A stretch of 64,000 nucleotides of DNA from Alopecurus myosuroides (lineage: Eukaryota > Streptophyta > Magnoliopsida > Poales > Poaceae), in assembly GCA_028641055.1 (NCBI GenBank), contig CM054060.1, forward strand, positions 53,842,292 to 53,906,291, given 5' to 3'. Every line of letters begins with the position of its first letter. The stretch's first letter is position 1. A program made the position numbers and the translations under genes. This document shows positions 23,094-33,495 of this stretch, one piece after another. The notes beneath the pieces were generated by a model. It was not told the DNA's origin and ran no database searches. It saw only the letters and a list, made by a program, of their open reading frames with translations.

Positions 23094-24048
23094 TCATGAT
23101 CGGGAGTGAATTACAAATTCTTTAGGCCAAAGATAGTGTTGCCAAACTTCCAAAACTCTAACCAATGTAAAAAAATCTTTGTCATAAATGGGACATTTCA
23201 ATATAGCACCATCTAGTTTCTCACTATGATATGCAACGGGACGTCCATTTTGCATTAGAACGCCACCGATACCAATTCCACTAGCATCACATTCAATCTC
23301 AAAATCCGGTGAAACAAGCAAGGGTGCTTCAGTTAAGCATTTCTTGAGTGTATCAAAAGCTTTTTGTTGAGCATTTCTCCAAACATACAATACATTATTC
23401 TTTGTAAGCTCATTTAAAGGGCAAGCAATGGTAGAAAAATCCTTGACAAAACAGCGATAGAAACCGGCAAGGCCATGAAAACTCCTTATTTCACCGACGG
23501 AAGTTGGGTTAGACCAATTTCAAACTGCCTCAACTTTCTTGTTATCAACTTCAATGTCATTGGAGGAAACCATGAAACCCAATAAAACAAGTTTGTTGGT
23601 ACAAAAATTGCATTTGCAAGATTGGCAAAAAGTTTTTCTTTGCGAAGAGCCAACAAGACTTGTGAAATATGTTCAAGGTGGTTCTCCAAATATTGGCTAT
23701 AGATAAGGATGTCGTCATAGTAAACCACGAAAATTTGCCAATAGAAACATGCAAAACATCATTCATAAGTCGCATAAATGTTGAAGGAACATTTGAAAGT
23801 CCAGAAGGAATGACAAGACATTCATAGATACCAAGTTTTGTTTTGAAAGAGGTTTTCCATTCGTCACCTATGCTCATGTGAATTTGATGGTAACTACTTC
23901 TAAGAACAATTTTGGAAAAGATAGTGGAACCACTTAGTTCATCTAGCATGTCATCTAGTCTAGGGATGGGGTGTCGATACCTAATAGTGATAGCATTTAT
24001 AGGTCTAAAATCCATACACATACGAAGAGTATCATCTTGTTTTTGCAC
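23094..24048 (-). pseudogene. Gypsy-1 reverse transcriptase and RNase H (broken)
   Basis: RT begins [20 protein letters not shown] and [19 protein letters not shown] (23557-24048). The catalytic box [11 protein letters not shown] is in another frame (23486-23728). RNase H is at 23094-23390: [33 protein letters not shown] with the first Asp, and [10 protein letters not shown]. At least two frameshifts separate these blocks. Confidence 0.8.
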
Positions 24049-24108
24049 AAGTCTAACCGAAACGGCACATGGACTAAGGGATTCTCAAATAAAACCTTTG
24101 TCGAGGAG

Positions 24109-24997
24109 TTATTGTATTTGCCGCTCGATTTTGTTGGTATCTTCGGGGTTTGTACGGTTAGGAGCTCGGTTTGGAAGAGGGGAACCCGGGATGAGGTCGA
24201 TATGGTGCTCAATGCCTCGAAGAGTAGGTAGACCCGGTGGTAGTAGTTCGGGAAATACGTCTTGAAATTCCTGCAAGATAGGTAACAAAGACGGAGAAAA
24301 GCTTTTTATGTTGTTAGTCTCAAGGACCTCGCATATGCACACAAGGACAAAGTGGAGTATGGATGGGTTTTCTCGTAACTCTCGTATGTTACATTTAGTG
24401 GCAAGTAAGGCTAGGCCTTTGGAACCACTCATGATTTTTATGCTCATGTTTGGCTTGTGGATCTCACTCTCATGTTGGTGGATCTCTCTCTCACACCACT
24501 CAACTCACTAGAATTTTGCTCTTGTTGGGTGCATGCAAGCTTCTTTGCATTGTCTGCAATCACTTGGCTTGGGGTCATAGGATGGAGCACAAATGTCTTA
24601 TTGTTCCATTTGAAGCTATAGTGGTTAGTGCGTCCATCATGTGTTGCACCTTTATCGAATTGCCAAGGTATTCCAAGTAGAACGTGACACACAGTCATTT
24701 CCACCACATAACACTCTAGGTGTCTTCGTATGGACCAATTTTGAAGAAGACATTGACCATATGTTGTATCTTGTATGTGCCGGAGTCACTTAGCCATTGC
24801 ACGTGGTAAGGATGATGATGATTCTTGTAAGGCAATTGCAACTTGTCACAAAACTCTTTGCTATCAAGGTTATGTAAACTTCCACCATCGATGATGACCT
24901 TGATGGACTTTCCATTTATTCCTGCTCTTGTTTGGAATATATTGCATCTTTGATCTTGATCGTCATGAGTAGATGTTGTGAGGACTCTTGTAACCAC
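24109..24997 (-). pseudogene. Gypsy-1 protease and linker (broken)
   Basis: 24716-24997 carries the aspartic protease-like block GKSIKVIIDGGSLHNL, where a DGG replaces the usual active-site DTG/DSG, plus LQLPYKNHHHPYHVQWL. 24444-24707 continues with CHVLLGIPWQFDKGATHDGR, the flap and C-terminal part. 24109-24447 is the linker into RT, with a DVFPELLPPGLP...IEHHIDLIPGS block that normally precedes Gypsy RT. Confidence 0.75.
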
Positions 24998-25137
24998 TAA
25001 TGATGGGTTCTTGTCAACATCGCAATAGACACTTTCTTATTCATTTGTTTCTTCATCCAAAGAGTTTATAGCAACTTGGTGAGAGGCATAATATTCTCCT
25101 TCACTCATTAAGGCACGTTCACCATCGTCGTTGACGA

Positions 25138-26785
25138 TCATGGTAATCTTGTTAGAGCATTCAAAAGACTTGTGTCCATTACCACCACACTTGAAGAAAG
25201 TAATTGAGCTAGACTTGACTTGCATTTGTGTTCGTGGTTCTGGGCACTTTCTTCTTGAAAGGTTGGGAAGCTTTGTTTGCTGCATTGGTATCTCTTGAGT
25301 TGCCTTTTGTATTTCTCGATGTTGCTTGAGCCATTGGAGGCGAAGAAGAAGGCATTTTGCCTTGAGTACTTGTTGCCTTCATTTGTTTGGCGCTCGGCCT
25401 TGAGGGATTGATGGACAAGGCCAACAACGGTGTCATAGGGTTGAAACTCAACAATCTTCTTGATTAGGTAGTTTAGGCCATTGAGGAAGCGGGCCATTGT
25501 GTGCTCTTGAGATTCAATCACATTTTCTTGTGTCATAGCCATTTCCATTTGCCTATAGTACTCATCAACCATTATAATCCTTGTTTGATATCTTGTAGAT
25601 TCTTTAAGATCTCTCTCTTGTGGAGGAGGTACAAATCTTGTATGCATGACTTCTTTCATATCATTCCAAGTGTTGATAGGTTGCATGCGTCTTGCAATCC
25701 TTTGAGCTTGCACTTGTTCCCACCACAATAGTGCATAGCCTCCCAATTCAAGAGAAGCCATAGCAACTTTTTTTCTCATCACTATACTTGTGAATTCGGA
25801 AGATGTTATCAACTTTGATATCCCAAGAGAGGTAAGCATTCGGGTCAGATTCATCAAGAAACTTAGGAATATTTGCTCGAATTGTGCTCATGTTGTTGTC
25901 TTCATTGTGTCGATGGTTGTTCTCATTGGGGTCTTTGTCATAGATGGGTTGTGAGTTAGAATAGGAATCATCATCATGTTCTTGACGTTGGTGAGCTTGA
26001 GCTGCTTCATGTCTATGATGGTGTTGATGGTTATGTAATCTTGCTTCACGACGCTCACTATCTTCTTGTTCATGGTGGTGATGATGAGGATGATATTGCT
26101 CATTGCGGTCATTGTGGTTGCGACACACATTTGCTTGAGGTTCATGTGCTTGTTGAGGGCGTTGGCGGTGTTGATGCCTTGGGGGTCACCTATGATCTCT
26201 TGCACCTTCCACGAAATCATTTGCACTGTAGTCTTTGGAGGAGTTTAGAGGAGGTGGTGGAGGGTGGTATCAAATATCTTGACACCAAGGATGAGGTGGA
26301 GGCGTCTCATGACGGAATTTTCGATGTCGAGGAGGTGGTGAAGGTGGAGAACTATCACCATACCAATGGCGGAGATGTGGTTGTGGTGATGGTGGTGGAT
26401 CATATTCTTGGTGATGAAGTCCAAAGTCTTCTATATGTTGGTGTCGATCATGATGGCGAGCTTGATGATGGACGTGAGGATGTTCACGTCGGCGGCTTGA
26501 CCTTGATGAACTCTTTGATCGGTGTGAGGATGAAGATGAATGAGGCCGGTGAGCAAGATTTTCCAAGTTTATGTTCACTCTCACCAATTGATCATTGATT
26601 CGGTCTTCTTGAGCTTGGAGACGACGCTCATAGCGCTCCAATCCATCACGCACAACCTGGCGGAATTGCACATGCTCGTCATAGGTGACGTAGTTGTAAT
26701 GATTGTTGATGTAGAAGGGGTTTCCATCATCATACAAGCTTGCGTTTGTGAAGATACCGTCCCTATCCATTGCAAAGGCACACAA
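25138..26785 (-). pseudogene. Gypsy-1 Gag (broken)
   Basis: Three overlapping open frames together give a Gag. The N-terminal part at 26270-26785 contains DEHVQFRQVVRDGLERYERR (coiled-coil-like), then a Ser/Arg/His-rich stretch. The middle part is at 25748-26128. The 25138-25857 part has the retrotransposon Gag core (ALLWWEQVQAQR, WNDMKEVMHTRFVPP) and a knuckle FFKCGGNGHKSFEC (25138-25285 region) with a CCHC pattern. Frame changes between the pieces mean no intact Gag. Confidence 0.75.
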
Positions 26786-26999
26786 GTGTTACCAATATGA
26801 TGTATATAATGCCCGTGGATGTGTGTCACTTACCCAACTTTACCTCGATGGTTGTATTGAAGCAAGTGGATTTCCAATGGGAGAAATTGTTCGTCACAAT
26901 GCAAATTCGAGTTGAGTCAAGAAAACCAAAGGCGACAACTCATACACTTTATGAGGATCTCAATGGGTTAGAAAGTTGGAAGAAAATCAACCAAATCCA

Positions 27000-28059
27000 A
27001 AGAAATTTTTTGTTAAGGGTGGTAAAGGACCAAATTGACTATTGCAAAAGAAAGATACCACACACAGAGAAAGAAGAAAAGAAAACTAACGCAAAACATA
27101 AATAGGGTTAGTGCGGCCAAAGGACGAGTGACGACAAAAAGACCTAATGATGACTAATCTTGGTTGCCACACTAACTGAAGAGGGACACTAATCTGATTG
27201 CTGGCAAGTAAGGCAATTAGATTTGCACAAAGTTTTCACTGGTCACTCTCACCTTGCTCGTGAAGTTAAGCGTTCCTACATAGAGAAAATTTTGGCACTA
27301 CTCTATTGTTTTTCTTTTTCCTTTTTATATATTTTTAGATGCTAATGCCGAGATTTTAGAGGATACTACGTATTCTACCTCTCACCAAGTGCAAAAGCAA
27401 GCACTCTCGGGTGACACTAGTGCAATGTCGTGGAATCGTATGAGTTAGTCCGGTAGGATAAATATCGCGAACGAAGAAGGGTTATCAAGATGAAACAAGT
27501 TATACCTTGGTTTAGTGTCGAGTTGCACCGTCGATTTGATTAAGATTTCGGCATTGATGATGTCGTGCCTTGACTCGAGGGACCCTCGTTGGATCAACAA
27601 GACTAAAGAAAATCCTCCAAAGAAAAATTTTGTGATAAAAACGAGGGAGCACGCAGTCTGTGTCAAACTAGGTCGGATACAACGGTCAGTGGGGCGTATA
27701 CTCTTGTGTCGGGCCGGAAGGTTCCTATCTTTCTCTCGTGAGGCAGAAGACTCCGGGGTTAAGTAGCCGGAGACTCCGGTATTCCTATCAGTGCATCGAA
27801 GAAATCTCAAGAACACAAGAATCGACGAGAATTTTGGACGAATTCGGGAAAAGTGTTCAAATAAAAAGGTGGTAGGGGATCTAAAGAAACAAATCCATGT
27901 ACCAAAACCACGAAAAACTCAACAAATCGATAGGTCGGTCAAAATCATTTTTGTCTCTCTTTTTGGTATTTTTGAAATTGGGATGGGGATGGGAAAAAAC
28001 TTGGTGGAGAAGAGGGATTAAGGGGTCAAATCTGTGGCAAGGAGCTTGCTCATACCCGA
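27000..28059 (-). other. Gypsy-1 5' untranslated/internal leader
   Basis: About 1 kb between Gag and the 5' LTR with no supported gene. Words such as AGACTCCGG near 27745-27780 resemble the LTR, hinting at an old internal duplication or recombination. Confidence 0.5.
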
Positions 28060-29179
28060 TGATGGAGGGTAGTTACCAAGTGATGTGGCAAAGAACATCG
28101 GGAGTGGCCCGATCTCACGCAATACCCAAGGGGAAGGGCAAGAACACCAAGAACAAGTAACCGGATAACAAGTTCGAACTAGAAGATTTGAACATGGCAA
28201 CTAAACCCACGACCGCCTCTGGGAAACAACCAACTCGAACTCACCTTGATCGGAACCAATTCAACCCGACGACTGGTCCACCGCACAAAAAATCCTCAAG
28301 GATCAGTCGAGAAAGATTGGGAGAACACCGATATAATCCCAAGGGGAAATGACGGCAATTCTGGAGTAGTCTTGATACGTTCCAGATACGAGAGAATTGG
28401 GGTAGCCTTGGTATGTTCCTAGTTGCGCACTAGAAGTAGCCTCCTAAGTGGAAGAAAGAGGAGCCTTAGCTCTTAAATCAAGTCTCAAATCTCATCTATT
28501 CTAATCTCGATGGAGGGGTATCTATTTATAGGCTAAGGGACAAAGGGATGGGTTACATGGTCATTTTGGACCCATTATGCACGCAGGCAGTTACTTACCC
28601 CGGAGACTCCGGTCTCAAGGGGGGCAAAGACTCCGTCCTGGAGGGTGCAAGGCGGAGACTCCGGTCTTGCTCCGGGCATACTCCGGACCGATGTTCTGTG
28701 AGTTGGCCCGGTTGGTAGGGTGCGGTGCTGGGGCAGAGACTCCGGTCCTTGGGGCGAAGATTCCGATCTTTGGCGTGAGGGGCGGATACTCCTGCCATAC
28801 TCTGGTTATACTCCGGACAGGGTATCTGTGAGTTTCCCCAATTGGCAGCACGAGGAGCTCGAGGGTGGGTCGGTGACTCCGGTGTGGGTAGGCTGGAGAC
28901 TCCGGCCTAGACAGTTTCAACCAACCTTCTTCTCTTGGTCATCTTCCCCATTCTTCTTGGGTTTGTCTTCGGCATCGTCTAACACATCATTGGAGCCATC
29001 TTGGAGGTCACACATGCAAAGCAGATCCGCATGAGGTAGCGAACTGTTCGCCAAGTCATTGAGATCATAGAGAGCTAAGAGCAAGTTCATCTTGTCTTGC
29101 ATAGCTTTGCCTCGTTCTCTCGTCATTGGTACATTTGAGTGTTGTGGAAATGTTTGGTGGAATGGGTTGAGTTGCATCA
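28060..29179 (-). repeat. Gypsy-1 5' LTR
   Basis: 1120 bp, the diverged partner of 20593-21678. It carries the same PMTRERGKAMQDKMN tail segment although no pol lies upstream of it. That is expected if the segment is part of the LTR. Confidence 0.85.
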
Positions 29180-29543
29180 TCCACTTCTGCCACTACAATC
29201 CATGGCCACACCATTCCTAAAACCCATACTCCACTTCGTCTTATCCTTCTCCTTGGTTTCTTTTTTTGTTTCATGCACAAAGACCACCCTCGGGTTGTAG
29301 GACCTAATAAGGTCTCTAAGTTCGCCCACCGCCGCGTCCAAGGTCAAGCTACGACAGTTACGTGCAAAAATATTCATTTGTCTCGGCAGCCCTACTCAGC
29401 AGGTGTCGTTGCTTGGTGAAGATGGGACCTGCAACCTATCGAACACAGACATCATCTTTAGTTTCTTGCCTACGTACTCCGAGCTTTCCTCGGCAGCCCG
29501 GACTTCCACCTAAATCCAAATTTTTTTGGTAGACGCTTCCTAC
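29180..29543 (-). pseudogene. LINE-A ORF1 end and ORF2 start
   Basis: 29177-29377 reads MNIFARNCRSLTLDAAVGEL, VVFVHETKKETKEKDKTKWS and GFRNGVAMDCSGRSG: the first 65 or so residues of an APE-type LINE endonuclease, near-parallel to LINE-B. Above it (29380-29543) is the tail of ORF1 (SVFDRLQVPSS block). The Gypsy-1 TSD at 29180-29184 interrupts it and the Harbinger TSD (29544-29546) bounds it on the other side. Confidence 0.75.
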
Positions 29544-29881
29544 TAAGAGCATCTAACAGCATCCCTATATAGGGCATTCACTTTGGGTGTTATAGGGCTG
29601 CCCTATATCTGGTTTAGGGCAGCAAAACAGCTGTTGCTTTTCTAGCAGACCAAGATAGTGTACCGCACTGCTCCAACAGTTGCCCTATATAGGGCACGGT
29701 TGTGGCCGAACTACGTCCATATTTTATATATGTTTGCACATATACTTCAACAAATAATATAATAAATAAGCTAAAATAAATTCAAACAAATAATAGTTCA
29801 ATAGTACTTAATTATTACATGAATGGTTCATCGAATGGTTTAACAAGTTTCTTACAAATCATCACACAACAACAAGTTTCA

Positions 29882-31233
29882 TCACATACAAACACATAAA
29901 AATAAAGTGCACGACTTTGATCTTTGCCTTCCATACCATGCCCACCTCTCCTTCATTAGATCTTTCTGAATATCTATGTGCATATCGGCGTCACGAATGT
30001 CGTGGTAGGCATCCAAGAAGCGCTCAATCCGGTCTCCACCTCTCCTAGGACCCACCGGATGTCCCATCAACTCATAGGTACCATAGACCACATTCTGCCC
30101 ATGACCATACAAGCAATCATGATATACCAAAGCATCTCTTGGTCCCAAAACCTCGTGGGTCCCCTGACAATAGCAAATTGTGCTTGCAGAATCCCAAATG
30201 ACCTCTCCACATCTTTCCTTGTCTCCGCTTGAGCAATATGAAATTCACATTCCTTTTTACCTTCGGGGGCAACTATGGGTTCACAAATGTAGCCCACTGC
30301 TGATAGATCCCATCTGCAAGATAGTACCCCATGTTGTATGTGTGGTTGTTGGCTTGGAACTCCACATTTGTTGACTGACCGCCGGTAAGCTTGGCAAACA
30401 GAGGGGATCATTAAAGAACATTGATAGCATTGAATGAACCAGGCATTCCAAAGAATGCATGCCATATCCATGTCTCATGATCAGCCATGGCCTCCAAAAT
30501 AATGGTGGAGTCCTTCTTTTTCCCTGTCATGCCGCGGGACAATTCTTCCACCTCCAGTGCATACAATCTATGGAGCCAAGCATACCTGGAAATCCTCGGG
30601 CCTTCTTCATCTCTAAGATCCTTGTTGTGTCCTCGGCATTGGGAGATCTCGGCAACTCAGGGCCAAATCATTCAACCATTTCAACCGCAAACCGCTTCAC
30701 GCATTTGATGCTCTGACTCTCACTCATGGACAAACGGTCGTCAACAATATCAGCTGGAATCCCATATGCTAGATGCCGCAATGCTGCTGTCACCTTTTGC
30801 AATGTGCTATGCCCAAGCTCTCCGGAGGCATTCCTCTTTTGCACAAAGAAATTGTCGTGTGCTTTCACCCGCTCAGCAATTTCATTGACCAAACGGAGGG
30901 ACATCCGAAACCAGCGGCGGAACAGCTAGGGGTAAATCAGGTTGGGTTTGAAATAGTTGCGCATGAGCTTGTTGTCGGCATCATTGCGTCCCCTCTGAAT
31001 CACCTATCGGTCATAGACCGAACCTCCATGTTTCGGTTTCTTCCTCTTGTGCAAAAGAAGAATCAAAGCAATATCTTCCTCGTCCGCCAAATCATCCTCC
31101 TCATCGGACGAATCATCAAAAAAATCCATCTACAAGTAAAAACATCTATTAAAATTGTGATCTTAAACAAAATGAAAAAAAAAATTGAGGTGGACATTAC
31201 CTCAAACAGCTTCTGTGTAGCCGAGCTGGTGGG
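29882..31233 (-). pseudogene. Harbinger transposase (DDE_Tnp_4/HARBI1-type), degenerate
   Basis: The transposase cuts and pastes the element in the nucleus. Blocks on the minus strand in order are: an acidic N-terminus; MSLRLVNEIAERVKAHDNFF and QKVTAALRHLAYGIPADIVD (30668-30904); [18 protein letters not shown] (first D, about 30530-30650); SFNAINVL and [15 protein letters not shown] (second D, about 30300-30440); and ARKDVERSFGILQAQFAIV (third acidic residue, about 30160-30230). Stops and at least two frameshifts separate them, so it is not functional. A splice-donor-like GAG/GTAATG near 31200 suggests a 5' intron, as is common in this family. Confidence 0.8.
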
Positions 31234-32128
31234 TGATGTCTACGCACGCTTTTATTCATGTAGACAGTGTTGGGCCTCCAAGTGTAGAGGTTTGTAGAAC
31301 ATTAGCAAGTTTCCCTTAAGGGGATCACCCAAGATTTATCGAACTTAGGGAGGTAGTGGGCAAAGATATCCCTCTCGAGTAACCCTGCAATTACGATACA
31401 AGAAGTCTCTTGTGTCCCCAACACACCTAATACAATTGTCAGTTGTATAGTGCACTAGTTCGGCGAAGAGATAGTGAAATACAAGTAGTATGGATAATTA
31501 TAAGTGATAATAGAAATACAAGAAGTAAAAATGGCAGCAAGCAAACATGTAGCAGAAGTAAACGGTGTTTCAATGCTTAGAAACAAGTCCTAGGGATCTT
31601 ACTTTCACTTGTGGACTCTCTCAACAATGATAACATAATTGAATGCATAAATATCTCTCTTCACGACGCTACTCTGAACCACTCTCCGGTCGGATAACGA
31701 ACACCAATCCATGCGTAGGGCTATAACAGCACTCCTCAAATCTGTATTCCCTCTCTAGGGCACCCCACACTGTTAGTATGAGCGCCCCAAATTAGTACTA
31801 AACAAACGTCACAATTTCATAGGGTCATCCACCACAAGATATAAATATCATGCTAAACCACACGGTGCACACACTTTCACCTTTACACCGTGATCAAATT
31901 ATCTACGGAGATCTCATAACAAAACCACTTCAGTAGCGGAGGGTCCACCACGGGCGAACAGTTTCTCCTAGGGCGATCGGGAGGCGATCGCGTTTTCCAC
32001 TAGGGTTTTCCTCGAGGGTGGTTCTTTCCGGCGGCGGTGCAGATTGCGGTGGCGTGATCTGTGCTGGTGGATAAGAGAGTTTCTGCTCTGTCTCCGGCTG
32101 TGTCGCAGGATACGGTGGAGGTGAGGGC

Positions 32129-33495
32129 ATGGCGTCTCCTAGGCGATTGGATTCGGAGGGCGGGTCTGTGAGGACGCCGTCTAGGTCTCCGATCAAAAGA
32201 GGAGCGGGTGATTTGGCGGCAGGCCTATCGGCGAAGATGGGGGACTTGTTGTTGACGGAGAAGGAGGTCAACGGGCTGGTGATCCGTGGTGTTGAACCGG
32301 GATCGGTTCCACGGCCGAGATGGGCGGTGGTTTGCAAAGTTTGTTCACCGAGAAGGTTGGTGATCAATGCACTAGATCGATCCATGCAAAGGGCGTGGCG
32401 ACTCCACGGTCCTGCGCACTTCAAGGATATTGGTGACAACATATTTTTGGTCCGTTTCACATCTGAAGGAGACTGGAATGTCGTAATGAAGAATGGTCCC
32501 TGGCAATTTGATTTCAGTGCGGTGCTGTTAAAGAATTTTGATGGAGGAGTCCGACCTTCAGACATGATCTTTGATACAATGGATGTTTACGCCCAGGTGT
32601 TTGACCTTCCTATGGATATGATGAACAGGGTTTATGGAGAGCTTATTGGGGGCTGGATAGGAAAATTTATATCGGTGGATGTGGATAAAGAGGGGATAGC
32701 TTGGGGGAAGAACTAGGAATCAGGGTGGCTGTGAAGGTTGATCAACCCCTCCCAAGGGGAGTTTTAGTCCGTACATCTGAGGAGGAAGCAGAGGGCAAGT
32801 GGTTTGAGCTGAAATATGAAAAAAATTCCGCACTTCTGTTTCGACTGTGGCTGTTTGGTCCACTCGGAGGGGGATGTCAGGCTGAAAAGAAAGAAGTAAA
32901 GTAGTGGGCAGAATGGCTCCGTGCTGCTCCAGGAAGAATGAGGAAGAACAGCCCTCCTCCTCGGCCAGCTATGTCAGGAGGGAGTTTTGGTAGCCGATCA
33001 GTAGATAGCAGGTCGGCGGAGTCAGATGCTAGAAGGAGAGAGCATGTTTATGTGTGTGACCTTCCACCGTGCAGACATGATTTTAAAGATTATGAACAGT
33101 CTAGCGTGTCTCGCACTGGCGGGACGGAACGCAGACGGGACAAGGGGGAGGTTACCAATCCGGTTAAAGGCCACAGGGTCTCGGCGAAAGAAAGAATTGG
33201 GCGGACTGGGAATGGAGGAGAAGTCCAAAAGAAGAACAAGACGGGTACTTTTACTAGGCAGGACAGGAACCAGACACCAAGTACACCTAGGAATTCTCAA
33301 TCGGCCCAGAGCAGTGGAGCAAAAAAGAGGCGTCAGAAGCAAGTTTGGATGCCTGTGGAAGTGAGCGTGGTTGGCGAAGGCAGTACGGAGTCGGCGGGGA
33401 AGAGACAGAGGACAACTAACTCGGTTTTTGATAGACTGGAGGAACCTAATGTATCATCGGCGGCGCCTACGACGCAGGGCTGCCGAGACCAATGA
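32129..33495 (+). pseudogene. LINE-B ORF1 (nucleic-acid-binding, DUF4283/zinc-knuckle type)
   Basis: The first 195 codons (32129-32716) give the RRM-like DUF4283 domain of plant LINE and retroelement proteins: SMQRAWRLHGPAHFKDIGDN, FLVRFTSEGDWNVVMKNGPW and VYAQVFDLPMDMMN. Frameshifts near 32707 and in the A-run near 32820 break it. In a different frame a CFDCGCLVH zinc-knuckle fragment is visible at about 32835-32865. The C-terminal third (32938-33495) is basic and low-complexity. Its stop overlaps the ORF2 start as ATGA at 33492-33495, which fits stop-restart translation of ORF2. Confidence 0.75.

Larger units (their letters stand above)
20593..29179 (-). mobile_element. Ty3/gypsy LTR retrotransposon (Gypsy-1), degenerate, inside LINE-A
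   Basis: 8587 bp on the minus strand. LTRs are 20593-21678 (1086 bp) and 28060-29179 (1120 bp), with TGATG/CATCA ends and many differences. The TSD is TCCAC (20588-20592 and 29180-29184). A strong polypurine tract, visible as TCTCCCCCACCCCCTCG on the plus strand (about 21679-21695), lies just before the 3' LTR. The order Gag, PR, RT, RNase H, IN is Gypsy-type. Every domain carries stops or frameshifts. I could not match a standard primer site next to the 5' LTR (below 28060). The LTR age is clearly greater than that of the other LTR elements here. Confidence 0.9.

Noticed and set aside
26041..26598. 185-codon plus-strand ORF rich in Val/Asp/His
   Set aside because: It is the antisense of the Gypsy-1 Gag low-complexity region.
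20593..29179. The 1.1 kb direct repeats as two separate solo LTRs or two partial elements
   Set aside because: One matching TSD (TCCAC) encloses both, the polypurine tract abuts the left one, and LINE-A is continuous across the whole unit.
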